DNA of 64,000 nucleotides from Neisseriaceae bacterium ESL0693 (GCA_029433475.1 JAQTIE010000005.1:1-64000), one strand, 5' to 3'; counted from the first letter of the stretch, positions 17,237 to 28,222 are shown. Numbers and translations: made by a program. The notes: generated by a model not told the origin, from the sequence alone.

Positions 17237-19504
17237 ATGAGTTTGAAAAACGCAAAAAAAATTATCGCATTATCATTATGGGCGCTGGCTGCTTCTCCTG
17301 TATGGGCCGGACTGGGTAGTTTGCAGGTACACTCTGCGTTAGGAGAGCCTTTTGCTGGCAGCATTACAGTCAATGGCGCAGAGGTGGCTGCCTTGCAACA
17401 AGGGCAGTTCAGCCTTTCCGGGGCACCACTACAGGCAAAAGTCAGCAGACAGGAACACTCGGCGGTGATTTATCTTCGCTCGGTACAGCCCATACATGAT
17501 CCGGTATTTTCGTTCAATTTACAGGTAGGCAATCAGGCAAGACAATATGTTACCTTACTGGATCCCCCTGCCTATCAAACGGCTGACAGTCATCAGGCCA
17601 GACTATCGGCAGCCAGAACATCTGCCGGCAGCCAGACATACCAGACCCGTTCAGATGAAAATCTGATTGATGTGGCTCGTAAGTTTCAGCCGCAAGGCTT
17701 GAATCTGGCGCAGACCATGCGGGCACTGGTGGCCGCCAATCCGCGTGCATTCCGTAACCACAATCCTGATTTCATGTATCGGAATGTGAAATTGAGAATT
17801 CCGTCTGACCGCGAAATGCGTGAACTTTCTAAAGTTAGACCCAAACCAAAAACCAAGGCGGTGCGGTCTGCTGACAAGGCGGCACCGGCAGTAAAAGCTG
17901 AGACAGCGGCTCAGACAGTGGCTGATCAAGAGCGGGCTGACACACAGGCTTCAGCCACACCGCCGGCCGAACAAAAAGCCATCCCGGCAGTGACAGACGC
18001 GGTAAAAAAAGAAGTCGCTCCTGCTGTAGCCGGCGCTGCCACTGCCACCCAGACCGCAGCCAGTGAAGTAGCCGCACAAGCTGCTTCGGCTACGGCTCAG
18101 GCAGCCAGTGAGGCCAAGACAGCTGTGGTATCAGCAGCTTCTGCCGCCGTGACTCAAACCGCTTCAGCCGTTGATTCTGCTGTAGCCATGGTGAAATCTA
18201 AAACTGAGCCCAAAGCAGCACCGCAGCCGGTAAAAGAAACAGCGGACAATGGCTGGTTGCAATATGCCTTAATCGGTGGTGGTATTGTTGTCTTGCTGTT
18301 GCTGGCACTGGCGTTATGGCAACGTGCCCGTAAGCGCTACAATGAAGAAGATGAGGCAGCAGAAGATGATTCTGATAGCGATGATGATTCAATCCTGTTT
18401 CTGGATACTGATCAGCCTGCTGACAATACACCGGCTGCGCAACCGAAGTCACAAGCTGCTTCAGCAGTCAAATCCAATGCTGCTCCTCAGGCATCTGCCG
18501 ATCAGTCTGAATCGGAAGACGATGACTGGGCATGGCTGGAAGATACAGATATCCCTCAGGATCTTTCCAATTCTGAATCCGGATCAGACCCGAAACCAGC
18601 AACGGCAGCTGCTGATGAGGTAAAAGCGCCAACTCCTACTCCGGCAACACAGGACGATGATGAGTGGTTGAATTTTAATTTTGATCATATCGGTGAGGCA
18701 GAGCAAAGCACGACTCAGCCGGAAAAATCCTTGTCTGCCACTGAGGCTGCAAAACAGTCAGATGAAGAGGCGCTGGATCTGGATTGGTTAAACGAAACCG
18801 ATTCCGGTACTGATGAGATAGCCGGAACCGTGCCGCGCATTCAGCCTGAACATACGGAACATGATGACGAGGGTCTGGAATGGGTTGCGGATAATACAGA
18901 ACCACAGACAGCGGACAGCCTGTCAGTATCTGATGCTTCAGCCACTGAATCAACCGACTGGGATAGTTTAAATTTTGATGATGATTCAGCTTTTTCCACG
19001 ACTTATACTCAGCCGGCAAAAGACGATACCCCGCCAGTAAATCCGGTCTCAGACACCACCCAGCCTAAGGGAAGTGATGATATTGACTGGAGTTCGCTGG
19101 GTCTGGATGGTGCAGATGAAACCGCAACTCAACCAGATGAAACACTAGCTACAGAGCCGGAACCAGAGCCTGTTGCCTCTACCTTTAATGATGATGATCT
19201 GGGCGATTTTGATTTTAGCTCTGATGCTATTGATCGTGTGGTGAATAAACCGGAAAATTCTTCTCCGTTTGCTACCGGCCATGTGGATTTTAGCAACACG
19301 AAACCACAAGAAGATAAACCGGAAGAGCGCTTGTCAGACACAGATATGGTCATTCCGTTACAGGCTAAACTGGAACTGGCACAAATGTATCTGGAAATGG
19401 ACGATGCAGTGACTGCACGTCAGACATTGCGCGAATTGCTGGAAGAGGCCAATGGTGAAGTGTTGGCCAAAGCACAGGCACTGTTGCAGCAATTGGGTGG
19501 TTAA
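17237..19504 (+). CDS. fimV: FimV-family inner-membrane protein with LysM domain
   Basis: A 755-residue protein of the FimV/TspA family, which supports pilus assembly, polarity or adhesion. Signal peptide and the FimV N-terminal motif (LGSLQVHSALGEPFAG, about 26-42) are followed by a LysM peptidoglycan-binding domain (about 130-200), an Ala-rich linker with many AAS/ATQ repeats, one transmembrane helix near 338-360, a long highly acidic region rich in Asp and Glu (about 365-690), and the C-terminal FimV motif KLELAQMYLEMDDAVTARQTL. Order fimV-truA-trpF is conserved in many proteobacteria. A terminator separates it from truA. Confidence 0.93.
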   Translation: MSLKNAKKIIALSLWALAASPVWAGLGSLQVHSALGEPFAGSITVNGAEVAALQQGQFSLSGAPLQAKVSRQEHSAVIYLRSVQPIHDPVFSFNLQVGNQARQYVTLLDPPAYQTADSHQARLSAARTSAGSQTYQTRSDENLIDVARKFQPQGLNLAQTMRALVAANPRAFRNHNPDFMYRNVKLRIPSDREMRELSKVRPKPKTKAVRSADKAAPAVKAETAAQTVADQERADTQASATPPAEQKAIPAVTDAVKKEVAPAVAGAATATQTAASEVAAQAASATAQAASEAKTAVVSAASAAVTQTASAVDSAVAMVKSKTEPKAAPQPVKETADNGWLQYALIGGGIVVLLLLALALWQRARKRYNEEDEAAEDDSDSDDDSILFLDTDQPADNTPAAQPKSQAASAVKSNAAPQASADQSESEDDDWAWLEDTDIPQDLSNSESGSDPKPATAAADEVKAPTPTPATQDDDEWLNFNFDHIGEAEQSTTQPEKSLSATEAAKQSDEEALDLDWLNETDSGTDEIAGTVPRIQPEHTEHDDEGLEWVADNTEPQTADSLSVSDASATESTDWDSLNFDDDSAFSTTYTQPAKDDTPPVNPVSDTTQPKGSDDIDWSSLGLDGADETATQPDETLATEPEPEPVASTFNDDDLGDFDFSSDAIDRVVNKPENSSPFATGHVDFSNTKPQEDKPEERLSDTDMVIPLQAKLELAQMYLEMDDAVTARQTLRELLEEANGEVLAKAQALLQQLGG

Positions 19505-19518
19505 TACATTCTGGTTGA

Positions 19519-19546
19519 ACACGCCCGCGTTTGTGCGGGCGTTTTT
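19519..19546 (+). terminator. fimV terminator
   Basis: An 8-bp GC-rich stem (ACGCCCGC at 19521-19528, GCGGGCGT at 19535-19542) with a TTTTT tail lies 16 bases after the fimV stop. Confidence 0.85.
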
Positions 19547-19592
19547 CATACTTGAATGATGAAATAATGCTTGATGTGTAAAAAGGAAATGA

Positions 19593-20450
19593 ATGACTCA
19601 GGTGTTTGTATCGGAACCGCTTGAATCAGGACAACCGCAGCAAAGATGGGTTCTGATGCTGTCTTATGATGGAAGTGCCTTTCATGGCTGGCAAAAGCAG
19701 CCTCATGGTTTATATACTATTCAGCAGGTGGTGGAAGCAGCGTTAAGTAAGGTAGCCGATGAACCGATTCAGGTGACGGTAGCAGGAAGAACCGATGCCG
19801 GTGTGCATGCCACGGCGCAGGTACTGCATTTTGACACTCATGCCATCCGGCCGGCCATGGCCTGGATGCGCGGTACCAATACCCATATGGATAAAAATAT
19901 CCGTGTGATTCAGGCGCAAAGGGTTGATGCAGCGTTTCATGCCCGGTTTGATGCTTATGGTCGCCATTATCGCTATTTGCTGGAGTCTTCTACTGTTCGC
20001 TCACCGCAGTTACGCGGCAGGGCGGGTTGGACGCATTATGCTTTGGATATGACTAAAATGCAGCAGGCAGCCGCTTTATTGGTGGGTGAACATGATTTTT
20101 CCAGTTTCCGTTCATCAGATTGCCAGGCCAAATCTCCGGTCAAAACTTTGTATGACATTAGTTTATCTGGTAATGCTGAATGGATGGCCTTTGATTTGCA
20201 TGGCAGTGCTTTTGTGCATAATATGGTACGCAATATTGTGGGTGCTCTGGTGTATGTCGGTGCCGGTAAACTGAGTGTGGCCGATTTTGAGCAATTAATC
20301 GCGGCCAGAAGCCGGCAGTATGCCCCGCCTACTTTTATGCCTGATGGCTTGTATTTTACCGGTGTAGATTATCCTCCTCACTGGCAGGTTATTACGCCAC
20401 CTTTACCCCGCTGGCTATGGCCGGATTTACCCAGACTGGTTTGTATCTGA
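19593..20450 (+). CDS. truA: tRNA pseudouridine(38-40) synthase
   Basis: Isomerises uridines 38-40 in the tRNA anticodon arm. The 285-residue protein has the catalytic Asp68 in [10 protein letters not shown], the preceding [12 protein letters not shown], and [13 protein letters not shown] in the C-terminal half. It carries about 20 extra N-terminal residues before the conserved start of the fold. Ribosome site AAAGGAAA precedes ATG 19593. It is followed 24 bases later by trpF and is probably co-transcribed with it. Confidence 0.96.
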   Translation: MTQVFVSEPLESGQPQQRWVLMLSYDGSAFHGWQKQPHGLYTIQQVVEAALSKVADEPIQVTVAGRTDAGVHATAQVLHFDTHAIRPAMAWMRGTNTHMDKNIRVIQAQRVDAAFHARFDAYGRHYRYLLESSTVRSPQLRGRAGWTHYALDMTKMQQAAALLVGEHDFSSFRSSDCQAKSPVKTLYDISLSGNAEWMAFDLHGSAFVHNMVRNIVGALVYVGAGKLSVADFEQLIAARSRQYAPPTFMPDGLYFTGVDYPPHWQVITPPLPRWLWPDLPRLVCI

Positions 20451-20474
20451 CTGGTAATCATGCAGGAATATTTT

Positions 20475-21110
20475 ATGCGTATCCGTACCAAAATCTGTGG
20501 CATGACCCGATCTGAAGATGTGCAACTGGCGGCTGATCTGGGCGTGGACGCCATTGGTTTGATTTTTTATGCCGGTAGTCGGCGTTGTATCGATATCCCA
20601 CAGGCACAGAAACTGGTGCAGTCATTACCGCCCTTAATGTCAGTGGTGGCGTTATTCGTCAATCCGACGGATGACGAGGTTAATAAAGTACTGGCCAAAG
20701 TACCGGTCAATATATTACAGTTTCATGGCAATGAATCGGCTGCATTTTGCCGCCAGTTTCATCGTCCCTATCTGAAAGCCATACGGGTGGAAAACCGAGC
20801 CAGTATTGAGGCTGTCCAGAGAGATTATCCGGATGCGCGTGCTTTACTGTTTGATGCAGCGGTGACGCATCAGTATGGAGGAACAGGACAGACGTTTGAC
20901 TGGCAATATTTACCGGATTCTCTGTCTTGCCCGTGGATTCTTTCCGGCGGGCTGAAACCGGATAATGTAGCGCAGGCCATTCGTCAGACGGGTGCTGTGG
21001 CGCTGGATTTGTGTAGTGGGGTGGAAGAGCGCCCGGGAATTAAAGATCCTGCCAGAATGCGTGCATTGATGCAGGCGGTTAATGCTGTGGCGGCATCATC
21101 AATTAATTGA
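20475..21110 (+). CDS. trpF: Phosphoribosylanthranilate isomerase
   Basis: Third step of tryptophan synthesis, converting phosphoribosyl anthranilate to CdRP. The 211-residue TIM-barrel protein begins RTKICGMTRSEDV, with the catalytic Cys in KICG, the general acid Asp in LLFDAA, and the phosphate-binding segment WILSGGLKPDNV near the C-terminus. I chose ATG 20475 because AGGAA at 20463-20467 sits at the right distance and homologues begin MR-IRTKICG; an in-frame ATG lies at 20460. trpB follows after 139 bases. Confidence 0.95.
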   Translation: MRIRTKICGMTRSEDVQLAADLGVDAIGLIFYAGSRRCIDIPQAQKLVQSLPPLMSVVALFVNPTDDEVNKVLAKVPVNILQFHGNESAAFCRQFHRPYLKAIRVENRASIEAVQRDYPDARALLFDAAVTHQYGGTGQTFDWQYLPDSLSCPWILSGGLKPDNVAQAIRQTGAVALDLCSGVEERPGIKDPARMRALMQAVNAVAASSIN

Positions 21111-21249
21111 ATGGTAAACATAAGTATTTGGACAAACAACGATAGCCGAAGATTGATTCGGCTGGCTTGGCAACAGTAAGATTTGACCATACAGTGGTCT
21201 GATCATCAAATCAGCTATTGGACAGCATCATAAATAAATGGGAACACTC

Positions 21250-22452
21250 ATGGAAAATTATCAGTATCCGGATGAACAAGGGTTTTTTGGTCAGCATGGC
21301 GGTATTTTCGTCTCAGAAACATTGATTGCCGCATTGGCTGATTTAAAACAGGCTTATCAGCAGGCAAAACATGATCCGGATTTCTGGCGTCAATATCATG
21401 ATGATCTGAAATATTATGTTGGTCGTCCCAGTCCGGTTTATCATGCCAAAAGATTAAGCCAGTATCTGGGCGGGGCACAGATTTACCTGAAACGGGAAGA
21501 TCTGAATCATACAGGCGCCCATAAAATCAACAATACCATCGGTCAGGCATTGCTAGCACGACGTATGGGTAAAAAACGTATTATTGCCGAAACCGGTGCC
21601 GGTCAGCATGGCGTGGCTTCAGCCACGGTAGCTGCGCGGTTTGGAATGACTTGTACGGTATTTATGGGCGCGGAGGACATTCAGCGTCAGGCGCCGAATG
21701 TGTATCGCATGAAATTACTGGGTGCAGAGGTGGTGGCGGTAGAATCTGGCTCTAAAACCTTAAAAGACGCCATGAACGAAGCCATGCGCGAATGGGTGGC
21801 GCGGGTGGATGATACTTTTTACATCGTGGGCACCGCTGCCGGCCCCATGCCTTATCCGGAAATGGTGCGTGATTTTCAATGCGTGATCGGGCAGGAGGCC
21901 AAGATACAGATGCAGGACGCCATAGGGCGTCAGCCGGATGTGGCGGTGGCTTGTGTGGGCGGTGGCTCCAATGCGATTGGTTTATTTCACCCTTATATTC
22001 AGGTGACTGAGACCAGATTGGTGGGGGTTGAGGCCGGCGGTCTTGGTCTTAATGGTACGCAGCATGCCGCACCGATCAGTTCGCACAGTCCGCAAGGAGT
22101 ATTGCATGGCTTTCGTAGCTATCTGATGCAGGATGAGCATGGGCAGGTGGTGTCTACCCATTCCATCTCAGCCGGACTGGATTACCCGGGCGTGGGGCCG
22201 GAACATGCTTTATTGCATGACTTGGGACGTGTGGATTATGAGGCGGTGGGTGATGAAGCGGCCATGAACGCCTTTCATTTATTGTGTCATCAGGAAGGCA
22301 TCATTCCGGCGCTGGAATCCAGTCATGCCGTTGCCTGGGCAGTAGCCAATGCGCCAGCCATGCGTCAGGATCAGGTGATTTTAGTCAATTTATCCGGTCG
22401 TGGTGATAAAGACATCAATACGGTTGCCAAGCTGGATGGCATTATTTTATAA
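21250..22452 (+). CDS. trpB: Tryptophan synthase beta chain
   Basis: Joins indole to serine to make tryptophan, as the beta half of the alpha2beta2 complex. The 400-residue PLP enzyme has the cofactor lysine Lys92 in GAHKINN, the phosphate-binding GGGSNAIG and [10 protein letters not shown] loops. Start ATG 21250 follows GGGAA; an ATG at 21238 is in frame. Unusually, trpB and trpA are not adjacent: about 3.1 kb with a carrier and an ACT/UPF0210 pair lies between them. A hairpin (AGCCGAA/TTCGGCT) lies at about 21143-21162 in the leader. Confidence 0.97.
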   Translation: MENYQYPDEQGFFGQHGGIFVSETLIAALADLKQAYQQAKHDPDFWRQYHDDLKYYVGRPSPVYHAKRLSQYLGGAQIYLKREDLNHTGAHKINNTIGQALLARRMGKKRIIAETGAGQHGVASATVAARFGMTCTVFMGAEDIQRQAPNVYRMKLLGAEVVAVESGSKTLKDAMNEAMREWVARVDDTFYIVGTAAGPMPYPEMVRDFQCVIGQEAKIQMQDAIGRQPDVAVACVGGGSNAIGLFHPYIQVTETRLVGVEAGGLGLNGTQHAAPISSHSPQGVLHGFRSYLMQDEHGQVVSTHSISAGLDYPGVGPEHALLHDLGRVDYEAVGDEAAMNAFHLLCHQEGIIPALESSHAVAWAVANAPAMRQDQVILVNLSGRGDKDINTVAKLDGIIL

Positions 22453-22468
22453 GTAACTGCTTATGATT

Positions 22469-22503
22469 AAAATAGCCAGACTGTTGCAGGATGGCTATTT
22501 TTC
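22469..22503 (+). terminator. trpB terminator
   Basis: Stem AAAATAGCC (22469-22477) with GGCTATTTT (22493-22501), followed by T. It lies 17 bases after trpB. Confidence 0.8.
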
Positions 22504-22530
22504 ATGACTTGACCCATCAATAAGTGATTC

Positions 22531-23706
22531 ATGCCCGTATCCTTCTCTCTTTCCCGCAGCCTGATTTTTCTGATGGCACTGGCTACTGGTTTAGCGGTGG
22601 CCAGTAATTATTATGTCCATCCATTGATTGTAGTGACAGCGCAGTCATTTCATATCAATGTGGCCGATAGCGGATTTCTGATTACATTAACTCAGCTGGC
22701 CTATGCTTTAGGGCTGGTGTTTCTGGTGCCTCTGGGCGATGTGCTGAATAATAAAAAGCTGATTGTCGGTTTGTATGGCGTGGTGGGTGTGGCGGCTTTA
22801 CTGGTGGCTGTTGCGCCCAATTTATCACTGTTCATTACAGGCCTCTTGCTGGTGGGGATTTGCTGTACCGTTGCGCAAATATTATTGCCTCTGGCCGCCA
22901 GCATGGCCGCTGCTGACCGGCGCGGGCAGGTGATTGGTGCGCTGACCACGGGTTTATTGCTGGGTATTTTACTGTCGCGCACATTTTCCGGCTTAATGGC
23001 CGAATGGCTTGGCTGGCGCATGGTATATGTGAGCGGTGCGTTGATGTTGTTATTGATGGCAGTGGCCTTACACTATTCTTTACCTGCCACGCCAAAGCTG
23101 ACGCATACACGCGGGTATTTAGCTACCTTGCGCTCGGTATGGGCGCTGTTGTGGCAAACGCCTTTATTACGTCAGCGTGGTATCCTCGGTGCGCTGGATT
23201 TCAGTCTGTTTTCAGTGTTGTGGACGACCTTAACCTTATTGTTAAGTCATGCCCCTTATCATTATGGACTGGCACAGATCGGTTTATTTGGCCTTTTTGG
23301 TGCACTGGGCGTATTGGGCGCCAATCTGGGCGGCCGTATGGCTGATCAGGGACGCGCGCGATTAATGACCCACATAAGCTGTGTGTGCTTTTTATTAAGC
23401 TGGCTGTTACTTTATCTGGGTGCTACTCATCTATGGGCTTTAATCGCCGGTATCGTGCTGCTTGATTTTGCTATTCAGGCATTACATATTACCAATCAAA
23501 GCCTGATTTATCGTTCTGATCCGGCATTAAAAGGCCGTATTGCTTCTGGTTACATGAGTATGTATTTTATCGGTGGGGTGCTGGGGTCGCTGGCGTCTGC
23601 TGTGGCCTACCAGCATTTTGCCTGGCCGGGCGTGGTGATGCTGGGTATGCTGATTTCTATGGCTTTATTGGTGTGTAGCATTGTGTTTAAATGTGAACGA
23701 ATGTAA
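22531..23706 (+). CDS. Major facilitator superfamily transporter (DHA1-like)
   Basis: A 391-residue integral membrane carrier with about 12 hydrophobic helices. N-terminal helix SLIFLMALATGLAVASNYYVHPL, the loop 2-3 motif GDVLNNKKLIVGLYG and the GLLLGILLSRTFSGLMAEWLGWRMVY segment resemble the AraJ/YfcJ-type drug-efflux or sugar-efflux branch. The substrate is unknown. It is a lone gene between trpB and the ACT-domain gene, with no promoter recognised. Confidence 0.85.
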   Translation: MPVSFSLSRSLIFLMALATGLAVASNYYVHPLIVVTAQSFHINVADSGFLITLTQLAYALGLVFLVPLGDVLNNKKLIVGLYGVVGVAALLVAVAPNLSLFITGLLLVGICCTVAQILLPLAASMAAADRRGQVIGALTTGLLLGILLSRTFSGLMAEWLGWRMVYVSGALMLLLMAVALHYSLPATPKLTHTRGYLATLRSVWALLWQTPLLRQRGILGALDFSLFSVLWTTLTLLLSHAPYHYGLAQIGLFGLFGALGVLGANLGGRMADQGRARLMTHISCVCFLLSWLLLYLGATHLWALIAGIVLLDFAIQALHITNQSLIYRSDPALKGRIASGYMSMYFIGGVLGSLASAVAYQHFAWPGVVMLGMLISMALLVCSIVFKCERM

Positions 23707-23793
23707 TATCATGAATTGGTTTTCATGCTGCTATATAAATAAACACAGCCTGATTGAGCTATTCTTACATCAATAGAGATTTATAAGACGAGA

Positions 23794-24075
23794 ATGATAA
23801 TGACAGATTATTCTGTATTAACGGTAATTGGTAAAGATCGTATTGGCATTGTTGCGGAAGTAGCTACTTTTCTGGCACAGCATCAGATCAATATTATTAA
23901 TATCAGTCAGCAGCTGATGGATGACTATTTCACCATGATTATTCTGGTTGATCTGGCTGAATGCCCACAAAACCGTACCGAGCTGACACAATTACTGATG
24001 CAGCAGAGTAAAGCCACCGCGCTGGATATACGGTTGCAGGATCAGCAATTATTCAATGCCATGTATCGCATTTAG
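23794..24075 (+). CDS. ACT domain protein (UPF0237)
   Basis: A 93-residue protein consisting of an ACT ligand-binding domain: [22 protein letters not shown] followed by [11 protein letters not shown] and [14 protein letters not shown] domains usually bind amino acids. It is paired with the UPF0210 gene 8 bases downstream, a pairing seen widely, and the two probably work together. ATG 23800 is an alternative start. The cellular role is not established. Confidence 0.88.
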   Translation: MIMTDYSVLTVIGKDRIGIVAEVATFLAQHQINIINISQQLMDDYFTMIILVDLAECPQNRTELTQLLMQQSKATALDIRLQDQQLFNAMYRI

Positions 24076-24083
24076 GAGTACAG

Positions 24084-25445
24084 ATGTCATTTTCCATTCA
24101 AAATAGCGAGATTCTGGAAACACTGCACATGGTGTCGGAGCAACATTTTGATGTGCGCACCATTACGATTGGCATCAGTCTGTATGATTGTGTCGACAGT
24201 GATATTCAGCGCTTAAATGAAAAAATCTATCAGAAAATTACTCGCGTCGGGCGTGACTTGGTGCAAACGGCACAACACCTTTCAGAGCGTTATGGCGTGC
24301 CCATTGTGAATCAACGCATTGCTGTCACGCCGATTGCCCAGATCGGTGCCGCCACCGGTGCCGATTCTTATGTTTCTATTGCCCGCACACTGGATAAAGC
24401 AGCCAAAGCCATTGGCGTCTCTTTTATCGGCGGATTTTCGGCTTTAGTACATAAAGGCATGAGTCCGGCTGACCGGATTCTGATTGATTCGATTCCGGAA
24501 GCGATGGCCAGTACCGATATTGTGTGCAGCTCTGTCAATATCGGTTCTACCCGCGCCGGCATCAATATGGATGCAGTAGGCTTAATGGGTGAAACCATCA
24601 AGCGCACTGCGAATTTAACTACTGATGGTTTTGGCTGTGCCAAACTGGTGGTGTTTTGTAATGCGGTAGAAGACAATCCGTTTATGGCCGGTGCCTTTCA
24701 TGGTGCGGGAGAGGCCGATTGCGTGATTAATGTCGGCGTTTCGGGGCCGGGTGTAGTGCGACAGGCATTACAGCACACGGAAGCCTTGAATCTGACTGAA
24801 GTGGCCGAAGTAGTCAAAAAAACCGCGTTTAAAATTACCCGTGTGGGTGAACTGATTGGCCATGAGGCCAGTAAAATGCTGGGGATTCCGTTTGGTATAC
24901 TGGATTTATCGCTGGCGCCTACGCCGGCTGTTGGCGACAGCGTGGCGCGCATTCTTGAAGCCATGGGGCTCAGCGTCTGCGGTACGCATGGTACCACTGC
25001 TGCACTGGCTTTATTGAATGATGCCGTTAAAAAAGGCGGCATGATGGCTTCGGGTTCAGTCGGTGGTTTAAGCGGTGCGTTTATTCCGGTGTCGGAAGAC
25101 GAAGGCATGATTGAAGCCGTGCGTCAGGGGGTGTTGACTTTGGATAAACTGGAGGCCATGACGGCTGTATGTTCAGTGGGTCTGGACATGATTGCTTTGC
25201 CCGGTGACACACCCGCCAGCACCTTGTCTGGCATTATTGCCGATGAAGCGGCCATTGGTCTGATCAACAGTAAAACCACCGCTGTGCGAGTGATTCCAGT
25301 GCCCGGTAAAACCGTGGGTGACTGGGTGGAATTTGGCGGACTGCTGGGGCATGCCCCCATTATGCCAGTTAAATCAGGCTCATGTGAGGTATTTGTTGCA
25401 CGCGGTGGCCGTATTCCGGCACCGGTGCAGTCGATGAAAAACTGA
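24084..25445 (+). CDS. UPF0210 / PFL-family protein (DUF711)
   Basis: A 453-residue cytosolic protein of the UPF0210 (DUF711) family, related in fold to pyruvate-formate-lyase-like barrels. Conserved segments include [63 protein letters not shown] and the C-terminal [12 protein letters not shown]. No reaction is established for the family. GGAG precedes ATG 24084 and the ACT-domain gene ends 8 bases earlier, so the two are one operon. Its placement among trp genes may be coincidental. Confidence 0.9.
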   Translation: MSFSIQNSEILETLHMVSEQHFDVRTITIGISLYDCVDSDIQRLNEKIYQKITRVGRDLVQTAQHLSERYGVPIVNQRIAVTPIAQIGAATGADSYVSIARTLDKAAKAIGVSFIGGFSALVHKGMSPADRILIDSIPEAMASTDIVCSSVNIGSTRAGINMDAVGLMGETIKRTANLTTDGFGCAKLVVFCNAVEDNPFMAGAFHGAGEADCVINVGVSGPGVVRQALQHTEALNLTEVAEVVKKTAFKITRVGELIGHEASKMLGIPFGILDLSLAPTPAVGDSVARILEAMGLSVCGTHGTTAALALLNDAVKKGGMMASGSVGGLSGAFIPVSEDEGMIEAVRQGVLTLDKLEAMTAVCSVGLDMIALPGDTPASTLSGIIADEAAIGLINSKTTAVRVIPVPGKTVGDWVEFGGLLGHAPIMPVKSGSCEVFVARGGRIPAPVQSMKN

Positions 25446-25605
25446 TCAGAAATACTGACTGACATGCTATGATGTAATCATGATCGGTTGATACGGTTTA
25501 TAAATCAGTCAATTAAATTTCTGTACAGTAGACACACGGGTATTTTTCTGATCATTATGTCAATTCAGCCTTAAAGCGGAATTGAGTATTATTCGAGAAT
25601 GGTTC

Positions 25606-26391
25606 ATGAATAGAATTCAACAGATTTTTCAAGCGCTGCAAGGACGTACCGCACTGATATCTTATATCACTTGTGGCGATCCGGATGTGGCCACTACGGT
25701 GAAACTGATGCATACTCTGGCCCGGGAAGGGACAGATATCATTGAACTGGGAGTGCCTTTTTCTGATCCGATGGCCGATGGGCCGGTCATACAGGCGGCC
25801 ACAGAACGCGCCTTGAAAAACCATGTCGGTCTGCATGATGTTTTAGAGGCGGTAATACAGTTTCGTACCGAAAATCAGCATACTGCCGTTGTGTTGATGG
25901 GTTATCTCAATCCGGTGTTTCGTATGGGATTCGCATCCTTTGCCCAGGCGGCCAAAGCTGCAGGCGTTGATGGTCTCTTAACCGTTGATTGTCCGGCCGA
26001 AAGCATTGATGAATTACATTGCGAACTCAGGCGCAATGATCTGGATTGTATTTTCCTGATTGCCCCTACCACCACAGACGAGCGCATTCAGGCCATCGCC
26101 AAACGAGCCAGTGGTTTTATCTATTATGTTTCCTTACGCGGCGTGACGGGTTCATCACAGTTGGACATAGACGAAGTTTCGCGTAAAATTGATCATTTGC
26201 GTCAGTTTATTTCCATTCCGATTGGTGTCGGCTTTGGCATCAAAGATGCTGACAGTGCGCGGCGCGTTGGCAAGGTGGCTGATGCTGTGGTGGTTGGCAG
26301 CCGTATTGTCGATACCATTGGTCATGCGCCCGGGCATGAAACCGAAGCCGTGGCGCCGATTGTGGCGCAATTGAAGCAGGCATTGACTTAA
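25606..26391 (+). CDS. trpA: Tryptophan synthase alpha chain
   Basis: Cleaves indole-3-glycerol phosphate to indole for TrpB. The 261-residue TIM barrel has the catalytic Glu in [16 protein letters not shown] and the Asp in the same motif, with [13 protein letters not shown] and the phosphate loop [14 protein letters not shown] 25606 (MNRIQQIF) gives the usual length; an upstream TTG at 25582 is in frame. Gap to accD is 71 bases, holding a short 4-bp hairpin followed by TTTTTT (26391-26410) that may be a weak terminator. trpA-accD is a common neighbourhood. Confidence 0.96.
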   Translation: MNRIQQIFQALQGRTALISYITCGDPDVATTVKLMHTLAREGTDIIELGVPFSDPMADGPVIQAATERALKNHVGLHDVLEAVIQFRTENQHTAVVLMGYLNPVFRMGFASFAQAAKAAGVDGLLTVDCPAESIDELHCELRRNDLDCIFLIAPTTTDERIQAIAKRASGFIYYVSLRGVTGSSQLDIDEVSRKIDHLRQFISIPIGVGFGIKDADSARRVGKVADAVVVGSRIVDTIGHAPGHETEAVAPIVAQLKQALT

Positions 26392-26462
26392 AGCCCGGGC
26401 TTATTTTTTCAGATCTGGTCTTTCATAAAAGGCTGAGTCTGGAATTTGAGAGGAAGTACATA

Positions 26463-27332
26463 ATGAGTTGGTTAGACAAAATTCTACCGCCCAAGATTAA
26501 AAAAGACCCCGCTGCCAAGGCGGGTGGTATTCCTGAAGGTTTATGGCAGAAATGCCCATCTTGTGCTGCAACTTTATACGCCATTGATTTAAAGAAAAAT
26601 ATGGAAGTATGTCCTAAATGCGGACATCACAATCCGGTTTCAGCACGCGAGCGGCTGGATCTTTTGCTGGATCCGGATCACCGCGTTGAAATCGGTGCAG
26701 ACATCAAACCGATTGATATCCTGAAATTCCGTGACAGTAAAAAATATACTGATCGGCTCAGTGCAGCACGCAAAACCACCCAGGAAGAAGAAGCCATTGT
26801 TGTAGGGCGTGGTACCATCAATGGCGTTGGTGCTGTAGTGGCTGCGTTTGAATTTCGCTTTATCGGCGGTTCTATGGGCTCGGTAGTCGGTGAACGTTTT
26901 GTGCGCGGCGTGCGTGAAGCCGTGGCACATAATTGTGCTTTTATCTGTGTGGCCGCTTCCGGCGGTGCGCGTATGCAGGAAGGCCTGAATTCATTAATGC
27001 AGATGGCCAAAACCAGTGCATCACTGCATCTGTTAACCGATCAGGGATTACCTTTTATTTCCGTACTGACCAATCCGACCATGGGCGGCGTATCTGCCAG
27101 TTTTGCCTTTCTGGGTGATGTAGTGCTGGCCGAACCCAATGCCTTGATTGGTTTTGCCGGCCCTCGCGTGATTGAACAGACTGTACGCGAAACCTTGCCC
27201 GAAGGATTCCAGCGCGCTGAATTTTTACTGGAAAAAGGCGCAGTTGATCAGATTGTGGATCGGCGTGAGCTTAAAGACCGTGTTGCCCAGCTGATTACTT
27301 TATTGCGGCGCCAGTCAAAACCGGCCGCCTGA
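26463..27332 (+). CDS. accD: Acetyl-CoA carboxylase carboxyltransferase subunit beta
   Basis: Part of the carboxyltransferase that makes malonyl-CoA, the first step of fatty-acid synthesis. The 289-residue protein has the N-terminal zinc ribbon (Cys31, Cys34, Cys50, Cys53) and a crotonase-fold domain with the [12 protein letters not shown] and [11 protein letters not shown] oxyanion-hole segments. A strong ribosome site (GAGGAAG) precedes ATG 26463. A perfect 21-bp inverted repeat ends the unit. Confidence 0.97.
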   Translation: MSWLDKILPPKIKKDPAAKAGGIPEGLWQKCPSCAATLYAIDLKKNMEVCPKCGHHNPVSARERLDLLLDPDHRVEIGADIKPIDILKFRDSKKYTDRLSAARKTTQEEEAIVVGRGTINGVGAVVAAFEFRFIGGSMGSVVGERFVRGVREAVAHNCAFICVAASGGARMQEGLNSLMQMAKTSASLHLLTDQGLPFISVLTNPTMGGVSASFAFLGDVVLAEPNALIGFAGPRVIEQTVRETLPEGFQRAEFLLEKGAVDQIVDRRELKDRVAQLITLLRRQSKPAA

Positions 27333-27360
27333 TCGTTTTCAGATCGCGATTGTTTTTTTC

Positions 27361-27412
27361 AATGAAATGGTCTATCGTAATTTACTATTACGATAGACCA
27401 TTTCATTTTATT
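27361..27412. terminator. Bidirectional terminator, perfect 21-bp inverted repeat
   Basis: Arms at 27361-27381 and 27387-27407 are exact reverse complements around a TTACT loop, flanked by T-rich sequence on the plus strand (TTTTATTTTT) and A-rich on the other. It sits between convergent accD and the DUF488 gene. Confidence 0.85.
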
Positions 27413-27438
27413 TTTATTAAGAGATCATTGAAACTTGA

Positions 27439-27801
27439 TCATGATTCTTTTAACGCGGACAATAAAACCGGAATATGACTGTGATCAACATTTTTGACCG
27501 CCGTCAGCAATAATAAATGACCATGTTCTTTTTCTTGCTGACGCAAAGCATGCAATGCGGCTTGCTTTTCCGGTTGCTGCAATTCTTTGTGATATAAACG
27601 GCAAAATTCTGCATAGCGCGCTTGTGGATTTTGATGAAACCACTGACGTAATGCAGTAGAAGGCGTCACATTTTTACACCAGCGCACACCGGCCAGCCGT
27701 ACTTTACTGATGCCGCGCGGCCAGAGACGATCCACCAATACCGCGGCCTGTGCTGTTTTCTCATCACCATGATAATCATAAACACGTTGTACCTGATACA
27801 T
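27439..27801 (-). CDS. DUF488 family protein (YeaO-like)
   Basis: A 120-residue protein of the DUF488 family: VQRVYDY at the start, LVDRLWPRGISK, the W-K-V-PS-ALR-WF segment (here WCKNVTPSTALRQWFHQNP) and the C-terminal LLLTAVKNVDHSH. Its biochemical role is unknown. GGAGG lies seven bases before ATG 27801. The rest of the region upstream is gene-poor. Confidence 0.88.
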   Translation of the reverse strand: MYQVQRVYDYHGDEKTAQAAVLVDRLWPRGISKVRLAGVRWCKNVTPSTALRQWFHQNPQARYAEFCRLYHKELQQPEKQAALHALRQQEKEHGHLLLLTAVKNVDHSHIPVLLSALKES

Positions 27802-28222
27802 AGTTAACCTCCATGGCTGTTATCTATCTTATTTTGATCATAGCAGAAATTAGCTTGGTCTGGCTGATATCTTCAGATGAATGGCCATGGACAGGCCGGA
27901 TTTGATCATATAATAGCAAAATGTGATTTATTTAAAGATTACAACTATCTATTCAGCAGGTAGATAAAATTGAGAAAGCTTTTGGTATTGCTTTAATAAT
28001 GTGATGTTTATGTATTATTTTTAAAGCGATATATTTGCCACAATAACCTATTTTAGTTTTATTATTGATATTTTGGGTAATTTTGTTTATAAATCAGTAT
28101 TTTATCATAAAATATATCAAATACAGTGGTTTAACGGCTGAACAAAATCAAATGTTTAAAAATATGAATACAGACAGTAATCAGAATAAATCATCACCTG
28201 ATTTTATTTTTCCGACAAACTA
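27802..28222. other. AT-rich gene-poor region
   Basis: About 420 bases, very AT-rich, upstream of the DUF488 gene and of the structured element that follows. A 63-codon plus-strand ORF ending at 28256 has no ribosome site or recognisable sequence. I see no other feature. Confidence 0.4.
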
